Assembly (NCBI GenBank): GCA_934182605.1
Contig: CAKPRQ010000003.1
Location: 1-64,000, forward strand
Source of the DNA: an uncultured Clostridia bacterium
Lineage (GTDB): Bacteria; Bacillota; Clostridia; TANB77; CAG-508
Length of the DNA: 64,000 nt
Reading direction: 5' to 3'
Below the pieces are notes generated by a model. It worked only from the letters and a program-made list of their open reading frames with translations. It searched no databases and was not told the DNA's origin. Positions within the stretch are counted from its first letter, which is position 1, and every line of letters starts with the position of its first letter. Made by a program: the position numbers and the translations under genes. Positions 16,892 through 25,788 of this stretch are shown in pieces.

Positions 16892-17347
16892 TTATTGATT
16901 ATTTTTTTCTAACATATACCTTCTAATATATAAATTATCATCTTTTTCGGCTTCTTCCCTACGTTTGTCATAAAGTTTTTTACCTTTCCCTAATCCTAAT
17001 TCTATTTTCACATAATTATTTTTAAAATACATAGATATAGGTACAAGACTAATACCTTGTTGTTTTATTAATCCTGTCAATTTATATATTTCTCTTTTAG
17101 TAAGTAATAATTTTCTACTTCTTAATGGATCTTTATTAAAAATATTTCCTTGTTCATATGGACTAATATGCATACCTAAAAGGAAACATTCGCCATCTTT
17201 TATAATTGCATAACTGTTTTTCATATTTACTCTACCTTTACGGATAGATTTTATTTCTGTTCCTGTAAGTACAATTCCTGCTTCCATTGTGTCAATTATT
17301 GTATAGTTATGTTTTGCTACTGGATTTTTTGCAATTTCCTTTCCCAT
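16892..17347 (-). CDS. smpB: SsrA-binding protein
   Basis: 151 residues, the family's normal length. Motifs are HNYTIIDTMEAGIVLTGTEI, KSIRKGRVNMKNSYA and the basic C-terminal tail RREEAEKDDNLYIRRYMLEK. SmpB binds tmRNA and delivers it to ribosomes stalled at the end of broken messages or on codons that cannot be read. That makes it relevant to the CGG observation, since ribosomes waiting at an unreadable codon are tmRNA substrates. The tmRNA gene itself is not seen in this window. Start ATG 17347 follows GGAGG. Confidence 0.95.
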   Translation of the reverse strand: MGKEIAKNPVAKHNYTIIDTMEAGIVLTGTEIKSIRKGRVNMKNSYAIIKDGECFLLGMHISPYEQGNIFNKDPLRSRKLLLTKREIYKLTGLIKQQGISLVPISMYFKNNYVKIELGLGKGKKLYDKRREEAEKDDNLYIRRYMLEKNNQ

Positions 17348-17560
17348 AAGTAACCTCCTCTAAAATGTATAATTATTATAGCATTAAATATAATATTAAG
17401 CAAGGACAAAAATTTTATTTTTTTTACTTTTTTCTCTTGTTTTTTTATATAAATTGTTATATCATATATAAGAAATTTAAAAGAGATAAATCTAAGGAAA
17501 TAAGATTGAGAAATTTTATTTTATCAATCAATGTAAGCCTTGTGAAAGGAATGGAATTAA

Positions 17561-18508
17561 ATGAAGGAAAAAGATTTAATTATTCAAAATACTAAAAGTT
17601 TAACTACCAAAAAAAATGAACCAAAAGAACTTACTAAAAAGAGTAAAGATACTTCACTTGTGAAATCTGCTACTAAAAAAGAAATTATAAATAAAGTAGT
17701 TAAAGAACCTAAAGTTTCTAAAAAGAATAGCTCTAGTAAAAGAGAAACTAAAGCAACTACAACTGGAAAGACATCTAGTACTAAAAGTAAAATAAGTGCT
17801 ACTTCAGAAACAAAAACTGGCTCTGCAAAAAAAGCAAAAACTTCTACTAAAAAGACAGTAAATAAGGTTTCTACAAAAAAATCTACTATAACTAATGAAC
17901 ATAAAGACGATATAAATTCCTATGCTATTGAGTATTTTGATTTACCATATAGATATAACGAAACTATAGTAAAATTATTAGTACAAACACCAAAAAGACT
18001 TTTTGTATATTGGGATGTTGCTGATGAAGATAGAGAAAATTTTATTAGTATTTTTGGTAAAGATTTTTTTTATGAAACAGTGCCTTTTTTACGAATTATA
18101 AATGAAAGTATGAATTACAGTTTTGACATTGAAATAAATGATTTTGCAAATAGTTGGTATATAAATATTAATGATGAAAATTGTAAATATCATGTAGAAT
18201 TATATAGAAAATTTAAAAGTAATAATATAAATGATGAAGTTAAAAATTTAATACAAGATTTAAATAAACAAAACAATAATTTTAATAATTATAATTATAT
18301 ATTTATATCATCTTCAAATAATATGGATGCCCCAAATAATAAAGTACTTTCTAGTAAATACAGCTATCCTAGAAGTGTTGAATATAGAAACATAAAGACA
18401 AATAAATTGTCATATAAAGTAATTGAAAAAACAAGTAATGACTTTTATAATGTTTTCTTTAAAAATGAGAATATAGATAATATAACAAACTTACCATCAT
18501 CTAGGTAA
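17561..18508 (+). CDS. DUF4912 protein with Lys/Ser/Thr-rich N-terminus
   Basis: 315 residues. The first 115 are low complexity (Lys, Ser, Thr) and probably disordered. Residues about 120-225 form a DUF4912 domain (YFDLPYRYNETIVKLLVQTP, KRLFVYWDV). DUF4912 has a beta-sandwich thought to relate to carbohydrate or surface functions; its biochemical role is not established. The gene is 20 bp upstream of a GH57 branching-enzyme-like gene, a pairing known in other Bacillota and cyanobacteria, so a role in glycogen or alpha-glucan handling is inferred. Start ATG 17561 follows GAAAGG. Confidence 0.85.
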   Translation: MKEKDLIIQNTKSLTTKKNEPKELTKKSKDTSLVKSATKKEIINKVVKEPKVSKKNSSSKRETKATTTGKTSSTKSKISATSETKTGSAKKAKTSTKKTVNKVSTKKSTITNEHKDDINSYAIEYFDLPYRYNETIVKLLVQTPKRLFVYWDVADEDRENFISIFGKDFFYETVPFLRIINESMNYSFDIEINDFANSWYININDENCKYHVELYRKFKSNNINDEVKNLIQDLNKQNNNFNNYNYIFISSSNNMDAPNNKVLSSKYSYPRSVEYRNIKTNKLSYKVIEKTSNDFYNVFFKNENIDNITNLPSSR

Positions 18509-18528
18509 TAAGATTAGGAGAATTGATT

Positions 18529-20121
18529 ATGAATAAAGAAAAAGGTTATGTAAGTTTTATATTGCACGCACATTTACCATTTGTACACCATCCAGAAAGC
18601 GAAAATTATATAGAAGAGCAATGGTTATTTGAAGCAATTTCAGAAACATATATACCATTATTATTAAATTTTAAAAAATTAGAAGAGGAAAATGTCGATT
18701 TTAGAATTACAATGTCTATGACTCCTCCTCTTCTTTATATGTTAGATAATAAATTATTACAAAAAAGATATATTAAATATTTAAAACAGAGAATAGAGTT
18801 AGCTAAAAAAGAATTAAACAGAACTACTTACGATGAACGTTTAAACAATTTAGCTAAATATTATTTTGATAGATATTCTAACGATTTACACGTTTTTAAA
18901 GACATATATAATTGTAATATTATTACTGGTTTTAAATATTTTCAAGATAAGGGATTTTTAGAAATAATCACTTGTGGGGCTACACATGGTTTTTTCCCTA
19001 TTTTATATGTAAATGAAAAAACAGTTAAAGCTCAAATTGGTATTGGAGTAAAAACATATGAGAAATATTTTGGTAAAAAACCTAGAGGAATTTGGTTACC
19101 TGAATGTGGATATATTCCAGAGGCTGATAAATACTTAAAAGAATTTGGAATTGAATATATTATAACTGAAACACATGGTATTTTGTATGCAGACCCAACA
19201 CCTAGATTTGGTACTTTTACACCTATTGTTTCTCCTAATGGTATAGTTGCTTTTGGTAGAGATATTGAAAGTTCTAGACAAGTTTGGAGTTCTATAAATG
19301 GATATCCTGGTGATTATAATTATAGAGAATTTTATAGAGACTTAGGTTATGATGCTGATTATGAATATATAAAGCCATATATAGCACATAATGGTGCACG
19401 AATTAATACTGGTATTAAGTATTATCGTATTACTTCTAGTGACTACCATAAAGATTATTATGATGTACAATGGGCTAAGGATACTGCTGAAAAACAAGCA
19501 GGACACTTCTTAGATAGTCGTGTAGCACAAATTAATGATTTAACTAAATTTATGGATGTTCCACCTATTGTAGTATGTCCATATGATGCAGAACTTTATG
19601 GCCATTGGTGGTATGAAGGCCCTTATTGGTTATATATATTATTTAAGAAAATATATTATGATGATTGTAATTTTAAATTAATTACACCTGGTGAATATAT
19701 AGATAAGTACCCTAACATACAAGTATGTACACCTTGTCGTTCTAGTTGGGGTGCAAATGGATATAATGAAGTATGGCTAAATGAGAGTAATGACTACGTG
19801 CACCGCCATCTTCACAAAGCTGGAAATTTAATGGTAGAATTAATTAATAAATATCCAAATGCTAAAGGAATACAAAAAAGAGCTTTAAATCAACTTGCAC
19901 GTGAATTACTACTTGCGCAAAGTAGTGACTGGTTATTTATAATTACTAATGGTACTATGGTAGATTATGCTAAAAATAGAATTAAAAATCATATTGGAAG
20001 ATTTATGAAATTATATAAACAAATAACTACAGACAATATTGATTTAAATTATTTAAAAAGCTTAGAAAAATTAGATTGTATTTTTTATGATTTAGATTTA
20101 GGAAAAGAATTTTATGGATAA
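18529..20121 (+). CDS. GH57 family alpha-glucan branching enzyme-like protein
   Basis: 530 residues. GH57 landmarks: ILHAHLPFVHHPE at the N-terminus, the catalytic nucleophile Glu in GIWLPECGY (near 190) and the acid Asp in CPYDAELYGHWWYEGP (near 350), followed by a helical DUF1957-type C-terminal region. These match GH57 1,4-alpha-glucan branching enzymes, which make the alpha-1,6 branches of glycogen. I chose ATG 18529, 8 nt after AGGAG; TTG 18523 lies too close to that site. It is co-transcribed with the DUF4912 gene and followed by a terminator. No other glycogen genes are in the window. Confidence 0.88.
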   Translation: MNKEKGYVSFILHAHLPFVHHPESENYIEEQWLFEAISETYIPLLLNFKKLEEENVDFRITMSMTPPLLYMLDNKLLQKRYIKYLKQRIELAKKELNRTTYDERLNNLAKYYFDRYSNDLHVFKDIYNCNIITGFKYFQDKGFLEIITCGATHGFFPILYVNEKTVKAQIGIGVKTYEKYFGKKPRGIWLPECGYIPEADKYLKEFGIEYIITETHGILYADPTPRFGTFTPIVSPNGIVAFGRDIESSRQVWSSINGYPGDYNYREFYRDLGYDADYEYIKPYIAHNGARINTGIKYYRITSSDYHKDYYDVQWAKDTAEKQAGHFLDSRVAQINDLTKFMDVPPIVVCPYDAELYGHWWYEGPYWLYILFKKIYYDDCNFKLITPGEYIDKYPNIQVCTPCRSSWGANGYNEVWLNESNDYVHRHLHKAGNLMVELINKYPNAKGIQKRALNQLARELLLAQSSDWLFIITNGTMVDYAKNRIKNHIGRFMKLYKQITTDNIDLNYLKSLEKLDCIFYDLDLGKEFYG

Positions 20122-20130
20122 TAAAATATA

Positions 20131-20168
20131 AAAGTTTGCTATACTTATTTTAGATATAGCAAACTTTA
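20131..20168 (+). terminator. Terminator after the GH57 gene
   Basis: AAAGTTTGCTATA / TATAGCAAACTTT, 13-bp stem, followed by a weak T-run. Confidence 0.85.
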
Positions 20169-20223
20169 TAATAATTATAAAAAATTTTTTTTAATTCTAT
20201 AATAAAAATGCACACAAATTTAT

Positions 20224-20934
20224 TTATTCTAATTCACCCTCGTAATGTTGATACTTATCGCCCATTTCAAACATAAAATCATAAGTTCTATTTTCTAACA
20301 TTTGAATTTCAAAAAGAGTTTGAACTTTGTTATTTTCTTTATATGCTTTTATATATTTAAGATTATCTTCGTTATCAAAATAATATCTTACTAAAACAGA
20401 ATTATCTTTTTCCATTTTATACTCTTCAAAATAATATTTCTGTTCTTTTATAATTTCATTTCCAGTTTTCACAAAGCAATCATTTATACTTTCAAGAGAA
20501 TAAAATAGCACGTCCATATTAGTAGATATTGGTTCTGTTATAGGTACTTTATATATAGTTGCACTATCTTCGTATATATGATAAAAATAATCTTTTTCCA
20601 CTATTAATCTAGTGTTTTCGTCATTTGAATATATTGAAATGGCATCACCTTTTTGAGAAAATTCTTCATTATTTGTAGTTACAGTACCATCCTCTGCTGT
20701 ATTCTCTGCAACATATTTCAAATGAAAGTCATTTTGGAAAGTATCTAAATATTTTATTAATTTTTTAGTATAAAATTCCTTTGCCTCATCTTCTGTATAT
20801 TGAGTCTCTGGCAGATTATTTAATGTAACCTCATTTTTTTTGATATTTTTATATACAAAAATACTTATTACAATAGCTATTACTATAAGTATTACAACTA
20901 CACATTTCAATGTTTTTTTTATATTTTTGTTCAT
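20224..20934 (-). CDS. Membrane-anchored extracytoplasmic protein of unknown function
   Basis: 236 residues, not recognised. A basic N-terminus and one membrane helix (about 10-29) are followed by an acidic, beta-rich domain with repeated Tyr-rich strands (DYFYHIYEDSATIYKVP, KYYFEEYKMEKDNSVLVRYY). This layout recalls LolA/outer-surface lipoprotein-like beta folds, but without a clear match. The gene ends the gmk operon region, 31 bp downstream of gmk on the same strand, so it may be co-transcribed. Confidence 0.75.
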   Translation of the reverse strand: MNKNIKKTLKCVVVILIVIAIVISIFVYKNIKKNEVTLNNLPETQYTEDEAKEFYTKKLIKYLDTFQNDFHLKYVAENTAEDGTVTTNNEEFSQKGDAISIYSNDENTRLIVEKDYFYHIYEDSATIYKVPITEPISTNMDVLFYSLESINDCFVKTGNEIIKEQKYYFEEYKMEKDNSVLVRYYFDNEDNLKYIKAYKENNKVQTLFEIQMLENRTYDFMFEMGDKYQHYEGELE

Positions 20935-20965
20935 AAATTAATAATACTCCTTTATAAACTAAAAT

Positions 20966-21517
20966 TTAACTATTTTTTATAATTTGTTCTATTTCACCTA
21001 TTGTTTTTTCTAAATCTTCATTTTCAATTACATAATCATACAAACCTATTTTAGATTCTTCATATTCTAATCTACTTAATCGCATTTCTATTTCTTCTTG
21101 TGGTAAGTGATCTTCTCTATTTTTTAAACGATTTAATAAAGATTCTTTTGAAACTTTAAGAAAGATTGTTACTATTTTCACATCATTTCCTAATACTTTT
21201 AATAAATCTTCTGTACCATTTACATCTATATCTTTAATTATTACTTTGCCTTCTTTTATTTTTTCTTGTAATAATTTTTTAGAAGTCCCATAATAATTAT
21301 TATGATGTAAAGAATATTCATACAGTTCATTATTTTTTATCATTCTTTCAAATTCTTCTTTACTTACAAAATTATAAGTGACATTTGGTATATCTGTAGC
21401 TCTAGGATTTCTTGATGTAAATGATGGTAAAGTTGTAAAATTACTATTTCTTTCTATTAATTTATTCTTTACAGTGTCTTTTCCTGCTCCTGCTACTCCT
21501 GATAATATAACTAACAT
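20966..21517 (-). CDS. gmk: Guanylate kinase
   Basis: 183 residues. The P-loop is GVAGAGKDT and the GMP-binding region is LPSFTSRNPRATDIPNVTYN, followed by HHNNYYGTSKKLL and VIIKDIDVNGTEDL. The enzyme phosphorylates GMP to GDP. In Firmicutes gmk sits after remA and, often, before rpoZ. Here the order is remA, rpoZ, gmk, and gmk overlaps rpoZ by 7 bp, implying coupled translation. It is slightly short (usually 190-205). A second, truncated guanylate-kinase-like gene occurs on the mobile element at 41700. Confidence 0.92.
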   Translation of the reverse strand: MLVILSGVAGAGKDTVKNKLIERNSNFTTLPSFTSRNPRATDIPNVTYNFVSKEEFERMIKNNELYEYSLHHNNYYGTSKKLLQEKIKEGKVIIKDIDVNGTEDLLKVLGNDVKIVTIFLKVSKESLLNRLKNREDHLPQEEIEMRLSRLEYEESKIGLYDYVIENEDLEKTIGEIEQIIKNS

Positions 21518-21711
21518 ATAATTCTTACCTTTCCCTCTGCAATTTCATCTGCAGCTATTGTTACTGGTACCTTATCATCCTTTGAAGTTAAAATTTGTGC
21601 TCCTGCTTCTATTTGTCTTGCTCTTTTTGCAGTTGCAATTACTAAAGAATATCTATTATCTACAAGTTTTAATAAATCTGTAACACTTGGTTCTACTATC
21701 ATTTTATTCAC
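21511..21711 (-). CDS. rpoZ: RNA polymerase omega subunit
   Basis: 66 residues. MIVEPSVTDLLKLVDNRYSL, VIATAKRARQIEAGAQ and the conserved VTIAADEIAEGKV match omega. It helps assemble RNA polymerase. It overlaps gmk at its 3' end, and the remA stop is 25 bp upstream. Confidence 0.93.
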   Translation of the reverse strand: MNKMIVEPSVTDLLKLVDNRYSLVIATAKRARQIEAGAQILTSKDDKVPVTIAADEIAEGKVRIIC

Positions 21712-21735
21712 TCCATTCTAATATAATTTATAATT

Positions 21736-21996
21736 TTATTCTTCTTCAAAATCTTCTAACTTTTTATTATCTAATCTACTTGCTATTGTTTCTGGTTGGA
21801 TTGCTGATAAAATAACATGACCAGAATCCATAATTAATACTGCTCTTGTTTTTCTACCACAAGTAGCATCTACTGCATTTCCTTTATCTTTAGATTCCTG
21901 AATAAGCCTTTTTATTGGGGCCGACTCGGGACTAACTATTGTTATAACTCTATTAGCTGAAACGATATTTCCAAATCCTATATTTATTAGTTGCAT
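21736..21996 (-). CDS. remA: DNA-binding regulator RemA (DUF370)
   Basis: 86 residues. LINIGFGNIVSANRVITIV, SPESAPIKRLIQESK and DATCGRKTRAVLIMDSGHV are near-invariant in RemA. In Bacillus it activates matrix (eps, tapA) operons and osmoprotection genes as a ring-shaped DNA-binding protein. It is the first gene of the remA-rpoZ-gmk operon and follows AAGGGGGATG. The usual upstream partner yicC is absent. Confidence 0.93.
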   Translation of the reverse strand: MQLINIGFGNIVSANRVITIVSPESAPIKRLIQESKDKGNAVDATCGRKTRAVLIMDSGHVILSAIQPETIASRLDNKKLEDFEEE

Positions 21997-22071
21997 ACTA
22001 CATCCCCCTTACATATTATATTTTACTACATTTTTGCAAATAAGTCTAGTAATCTCCTTAAATTTATAAAT

Positions 22072-22578
22072 CTAATTTTTTTCAACAATTTTTTTTATAT
22101 CTTGTGCAGTTTTCCTATATTTATAATTTTCTCTTATATATATTATAAAAGTTTTTAATAAATAATATACTAAAAATATAGATGTAAAAAATAATAAGTA
22201 ATATTGGTAATTAAAATATTTATATTGCAAAACATAATATAAACTTAATATAAAAAATGATACTAATAAAACTTCTATTCCTGTTATTGCTAGTTCTCCA
22301 CTATCTTTTTTATACGCATATTCAAATATGCATATAGTTACAGCAATTGCTATAATACTAAATACTTTTAAATCTACAATATAATTTAATTCTGAGATAT
22401 TTTCATACCCCATTAAAATAAATATAAATACAAATATTACTAATGCACCTGTAAATAATGTTAAAAATAATTTTCTGTTTATTCTTTGTCTATCTTCTCC
22501 TGTAATTTTATTAAATTCCTTTATTTTTTCACCCATTTCTATTATTTCCTTTTCTTTTAATTCTTTTTTATTTACCAT
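22072..22578 (-). CDS. Four-helix membrane protein of unknown function
   Basis: 168 residues. A charged helical start (about 1-35) precedes four hydrophobic segments (about 36-58, 69-88, 96-116, 123-145) and a basic tail. Not recognised. It begins 22 bp after the mgtE stop and is probably co-transcribed with it. Confidence 0.75.
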   Translation of the reverse strand: MVNKKELKEKEIIEMGEKIKEFNKITGEDRQRINRKLFLTLFTGALVIFVFIFILMGYENISELNYIVDLKVFSIIAIAVTICIFEYAYKKDSGELAITGIEVLLVSFFILSLYYVLQYKYFNYQYYLLFFTSIFLVYYLLKTFIIYIRENYKYRKTAQDIKKIVEKN

Positions 22579-22600
22579 TTTCTTCCGCTCCTTTCTGTAT

Positions 22601-23965
22601 CTATATTTTTAAAATACTTGTTGCTACTACAAAATATATTAATACTGAACATATATCTACTATTGTTGTTATTAATGGTGAAGCCATTATTGCTGGATCT
22701 AATTTTAATTTTTTTGCTAATATTGGTAATACGCATCCTAATACTTTTGCCAACAAAACTGTACATATTAATGTTATGCCCACAACTACTGCTAATAATA
22801 AGTCATTATATTGCCACATTACTATAATTCCATTTACTATTGATAATACTATTCCTACTAAAACAGCCACCCTTGTTTCCTTCCAGATTGCTTTTAAAAT
22901 ATCTTTTGGCTGTATCTCATTAGTAGCTAGGCCCCTAATTATTAATGTAGAAGCTTGTGAACCACAGTTACCACCTGTTCCCATTATCATAGGTATAAAT
23001 GCTACTAATACTGGCAATGCTTCAAATGCTTGCTCATAATTTGTAATGATTTTTCCTGTTATTGTAGCAGATAACATTAAAAAAAGCAACCATAAAATTC
23101 TACTTCTAGCGTGTTTAAATGTAGATGTTTTAAAGTATTCCTCACCATTTAATGTAATAGCTGCCATCTTTTGAAAGTCCTCTGTATTTTCTTCTTCTAA
23201 AACATCAATAGCATCATCTATAGTTATAATTCCCACTAATCTCTTTTCATTATCTACAATTGGAAGTGCTAATAAATCATATTTTTTTAACTTATTTGCA
23301 ACTTCTTCTTGGTCATCTGAAGTAGTACCATATATAACATTTCTATTCATTAAATTTTTTATACTATCTTCCATATTAGATAATAATAATTCTTTTACTG
23401 TTAAAGTTCCTAAAAGTTTTCTATCTTCACTCAAAACATAACAAGTATATATAGTTTCTTTATCTATACTTACTTTTCTTATTTTATCAAAGGCATCTTT
23501 TACTGTCATATTCTCTTTTAAGTCAACAAATTCATCTGTCATTACACTTCCAGCACTATTTTCTGGATACCTTAAAAATTCATTTATTAATTTGCGTTCT
23601 TCTGGAGGTATTGTTCTTAAAATTCTTTTTACAACATTAGATGGCATTTCTTCTATTAAATCTACTGTATCATCTGTAAATAACTCATCTATAACCTCCT
23701 TTAATTCTTTATCTGTTAAGGCTTTTATTAATTCTTCCTGTAAATCCGAATCCATTTCTGCGAAAGTCTCTACCGCTAAATCCTTAGATAAAATTCTATA
23801 TAATTTTATCATTTCTTCGTCTGATAATTCTTTAAATAATATTGCTATATCTTGAGGTTGAGTATTTTCTAAAATTTCTCTTACTGAATTTAAATCCTTA
23901 TTTTCTAGTTTTTCTCTAATATTTATTATAAGCTCTTCTATATTTATATTTTCCAATTTTCCCAA
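22601..23965 (-). CDS. mgtE: Magnesium transporter MgtE
   Basis: 454 residues in the MgtE order. The N domain is helical superhelix repeats (about 1-130), followed by tandem CBS domains (about 135-260) and a five-helix membrane domain (about 285-454). The membrane part keeps PMIMGTGGNCGSQASTL and the acidic DPAIMASPLITTIVD. MgtE is a homodimeric Mg2+ channel whose cytosolic domains close it at high Mg2+. No M-box is visible in the 5' region, which instead holds a MITE-like hairpin (24043-24246). Confidence 0.95.
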   Translation of the reverse strand: MGKLENINIEELIINIREKLENKDLNSVREILENTQPQDIAILFKELSDEEMIKLYRILSKDLAVETFAEMDSDLQEELIKALTDKELKEVIDELFTDDTVDLIEEMPSNVVKRILRTIPPEERKLINEFLRYPENSAGSVMTDEFVDLKENMTVKDAFDKIRKVSIDKETIYTCYVLSEDRKLLGTLTVKELLLSNMEDSIKNLMNRNVIYGTTSDDQEEVANKLKKYDLLALPIVDNEKRLVGIITIDDAIDVLEEENTEDFQKMAAITLNGEEYFKTSTFKHARSRILWLLFLMLSATITGKIITNYEQAFEALPVLVAFIPMIMGTGGNCGSQASTLIIRGLATNEIQPKDILKAIWKETRVAVLVGIVLSIVNGIIVMWQYNDLLLAVVVGITLICTVLLAKVLGCVLPILAKKLKLDPAIMASPLITTIVDICSVLIYFVVATSILKI

Positions 23966-24042
23966 TTCCCTTCATTATTATTTCCATTATTGTTATTATA
24001 TCACAATTTTTTAATATAATAAATATTTTTTTTAAATTTTTA

Positions 24043-24246
24043 ATAGAGCCTAACGAAATAAAATGTTACAATTCACAACTAAATAAATATTATTAGTACT
24101 TATATATTAATATTTTTTATCAAAAACATAACTGGGGCTAACAATCCGGGTCTTTGATTGCAAAATATTAATATATAAGTACTTTAATATGTTTTATAAT
24201 AAAAGCTGTGAATTGTAACAATAAAATATTTCATTATGCTCTATTT
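24043..24246. repeat. MITE-like hairpin element, family B
   Basis: About 200 bp, almost a full palindrome. The ends are AATAGAGC and GCTCTATT. Inside lie TGTTACAATTCACA (24064-24077) with TGTGAATTGTAACA (24207-24220), then AGTACTTATATATTAATATT (24095-24114) with its complement (24164-24183). The loop around 24118-24160 contains ACTGGGGCTAACAATCCGGG. It fills the space between mgtE and the EAL gene. The right arm (24148-24204) has a 55-bp near-copy at 10537-10591. Confidence 0.85.
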
Positions 24247-24275
24247 TATTGTTTATACTATATATAATAATATAA

Positions 24276-25025
24276 TTATTTTAAATACTTATCTTCAAAT
24301 TCGTGAATTTTCATAGGTTTTGAAAAATAATATCCCTGAATTATATCACAACCTATTCTTTTTAAAAAATCTACTTGTCCTTTAGTTTCTATTCCTTCTG
24401 CCACTGTGCCTATATTTAACTTTTTACACATTCCTATAATAGTTTCAATAATAATTTTTGCTCTGTAATTTTTTTCCATATCTATAAAAAAACTTTTGTC
24501 TATTTTTAATATATCAATTTCAATATCTTTAAGTATATTAAAAGAAGAATATCCTGTTCCAAAATCATCCATAGAAACAATAAAACCTAATTTTTTTACT
24601 GATTCAGCAGCATTTTTGGCTCTTTTTATATCTTCTACAACTGTACTTTCTGTCATTTCTAGTTCAATTAAATTTGCATCTGCATTATATGCAGATATTA
24701 TTTCCTTTAATTCATTTATATGGTTATCATTTTTCAAGTGATGTCTCGATTCGTTTATAGAAATAGGAAGGAGAGTAAGATTTTCTTTCTTCCATTTTTT
24801 TTGTAATTTACATACTTCTTTTAAAACAAACAAATCTAATTTAGTGACTAATCCTGTTTTTTCATAATACGGAATAAATCTATCTGGCATAACAATTTCT
24901 CCATTTATTTGTTTTCGTATTAAAGCCTCAGCACCAACTACATTTTCTTTAATTGTATCGAATTTAGGTTGCAAATAAATTACAAATTCATCATAATTTA
25001 TTTCTTTTAATAAATTATTTTTCAT
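24276..25025 (-). CDS. EAL-domain cyclic di-GMP phosphodiesterase
   Basis: 249 residues, a stand-alone EAL domain. The signature is EALIR. The metal and catalytic residues appear intact: Glu in the EAL motif, Asn in SINESR, Glu in ELEMTES, DDFGTGYSS, Lys in LKIDKSF, Glu in VAEGIET, and QGYYFSKP. It should hydrolyse c-di-GMP to pGpG. There is no sensor or GGDEF domain, so control must come from expression or a partner. The dps gene ends 9 bp upstream, suggesting co-transcription. Confidence 0.93.
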   Translation of the reverse strand: MKNNLLKEINYDEFVIYLQPKFDTIKENVVGAEALIRKQINGEIVMPDRFIPYYEKTGLVTKLDLFVLKEVCKLQKKWKKENLTLLPISINESRHHLKNDNHINELKEIISAYNADANLIELEMTESTVVEDIKRAKNAAESVKKLGFIVSMDDFGTGYSSFNILKDIEIDILKIDKSFFIDMEKNYRAKIIIETIIGMCKKLNIGTVAEGIETKGQVDFLKRIGCDIIQGYYFSKPMKIHEFEDKYLK

Positions 25026-25034
25026 ATAATCACT

Positions 25035-25472
25035 CTATTCCATACTTTGTTTTAACATCCATATTTTTTTGCTATAATCTTCTATTATACTGTCCATAAG
25101 TGTGCTAGTTTTGTTTTCGTGCTTTTCATCAGCTAATTTCTTTATATCTGTAGCATCTTGTAATAATGTTGAATAATCCGTTGTTATTTCATTAAACACG
25201 GTTCTGCAATCTATCTTTTTATTTTCTGCTTCTGTTATTTTAGTACTATTTAAGTAATCTTTTAAAGTTCCTAATGGTTGTCCTCCTATTGATAAAATAT
25301 GTTCTGCCACTTCATCAACTTGTTCATTTATTCCATCATAATATTCCTCTAATTTTGCATGCATAACAAAAAATTCTTTTCCCTTAATATTCCAATGATA
25401 GTTTTGTAATTTTCTATAAAAAACGTTTAAGTCACTTAGAAAGTTATTTAAACTCTGGTTTAAATTTTCCAT
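25035..25472 (-). CDS. dps: Dps-family ferritin-like protein
   Basis: 145 residues. The interface ferroxidase residues are visible: His in YRKLQNYHWNIKG, His in FFVMHAKLEEYYDGINE and the acidic residues of EQVDEVAEHILSIGGQPLG. Dps forms a 12-mer that oxidises and stores iron with peroxide, protecting DNA. Start ATG 25472 follows AGGAGCG. It is likely the first gene of a two-gene unit with the EAL protein. Confidence 0.93.
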   Translation of the reverse strand: MENLNQSLNNFLSDLNVFYRKLQNYHWNIKGKEFFVMHAKLEEYYDGINEQVDEVAEHILSIGGQPLGTLKDYLNSTKITEAENKKIDCRTVFNEITTDYSTLLQDATDIKKLADEKHENKTSTLMDSIIEDYSKKIWMLKQSME

Positions 25473-25580
25473 AAAATCGCTCCTTTTCTATTTTTATATA
25501 TTGTTTACAAAATTAAATTCTTTTATTCATTTAAAATAATCTTTTTTTCAAATTATAAATAATTCTATCTACATCTGTTT

Positions 25581-25724
25581 CTAGCAAAAGTATTTGTTCA
25601 ATTTGCATTTCTTACAAAGGAAAAAGATATCGCCCTTTGTGGTATAGCTATGGATGGTGAGGAAGCTTATAATTCCTATTTAATAAATAAACCTGATGTA
25701 TTATTGCTAGACTTATCATATTAG
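25581..25724 (+). pseudogene. Remnant of a response-regulator receiver domain
   Basis: A plus-strand frame without a start codon reads EKDIALCGIAMDGEEAYNSY and LINKPDVLLLDLSY before a stop at 25722. This is the alpha1-beta3 part of a receiver domain, with DVLLLDL holding the phospho-acceptor Asp; it is closest in feel to Spo0A N-termini. The first part and everything after the phosphorylation site are missing, so it is a fossil. Confidence 0.6.
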
Positions 25725-25732
25725 TATAACTA

Positions 25733-25760
25733 GGGAGTAGTTATCAATACAACTACTCCC
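25733..25760. terminator. Hairpin of uncertain role near 25.75 kb
   Basis: GGGAGTAGTT / AACTACTCCC, a 10-bp perfect stem with an 8-nt loop just past the stop of the 25789-26223 gene. There is no T-run on either strand, so a terminator is only possible. Confidence 0.45.
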
Positions 25761-25788
25761 ACGAAATGTATAATTTATGCAATTTTGA

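Noticed and set aside
17348..17560. tmRNA gene next to smpB
   Set aside because: No tRNA-like acceptor/T-arm ends or tag-coding stretch were seen in this AT-rich spacer.
22572..22827. Frames on both strands over the 3' end of mgtE
   Set aside because: They are alternative-frame readings of the MgtE membrane domain with no family features or ribosome binding sites.
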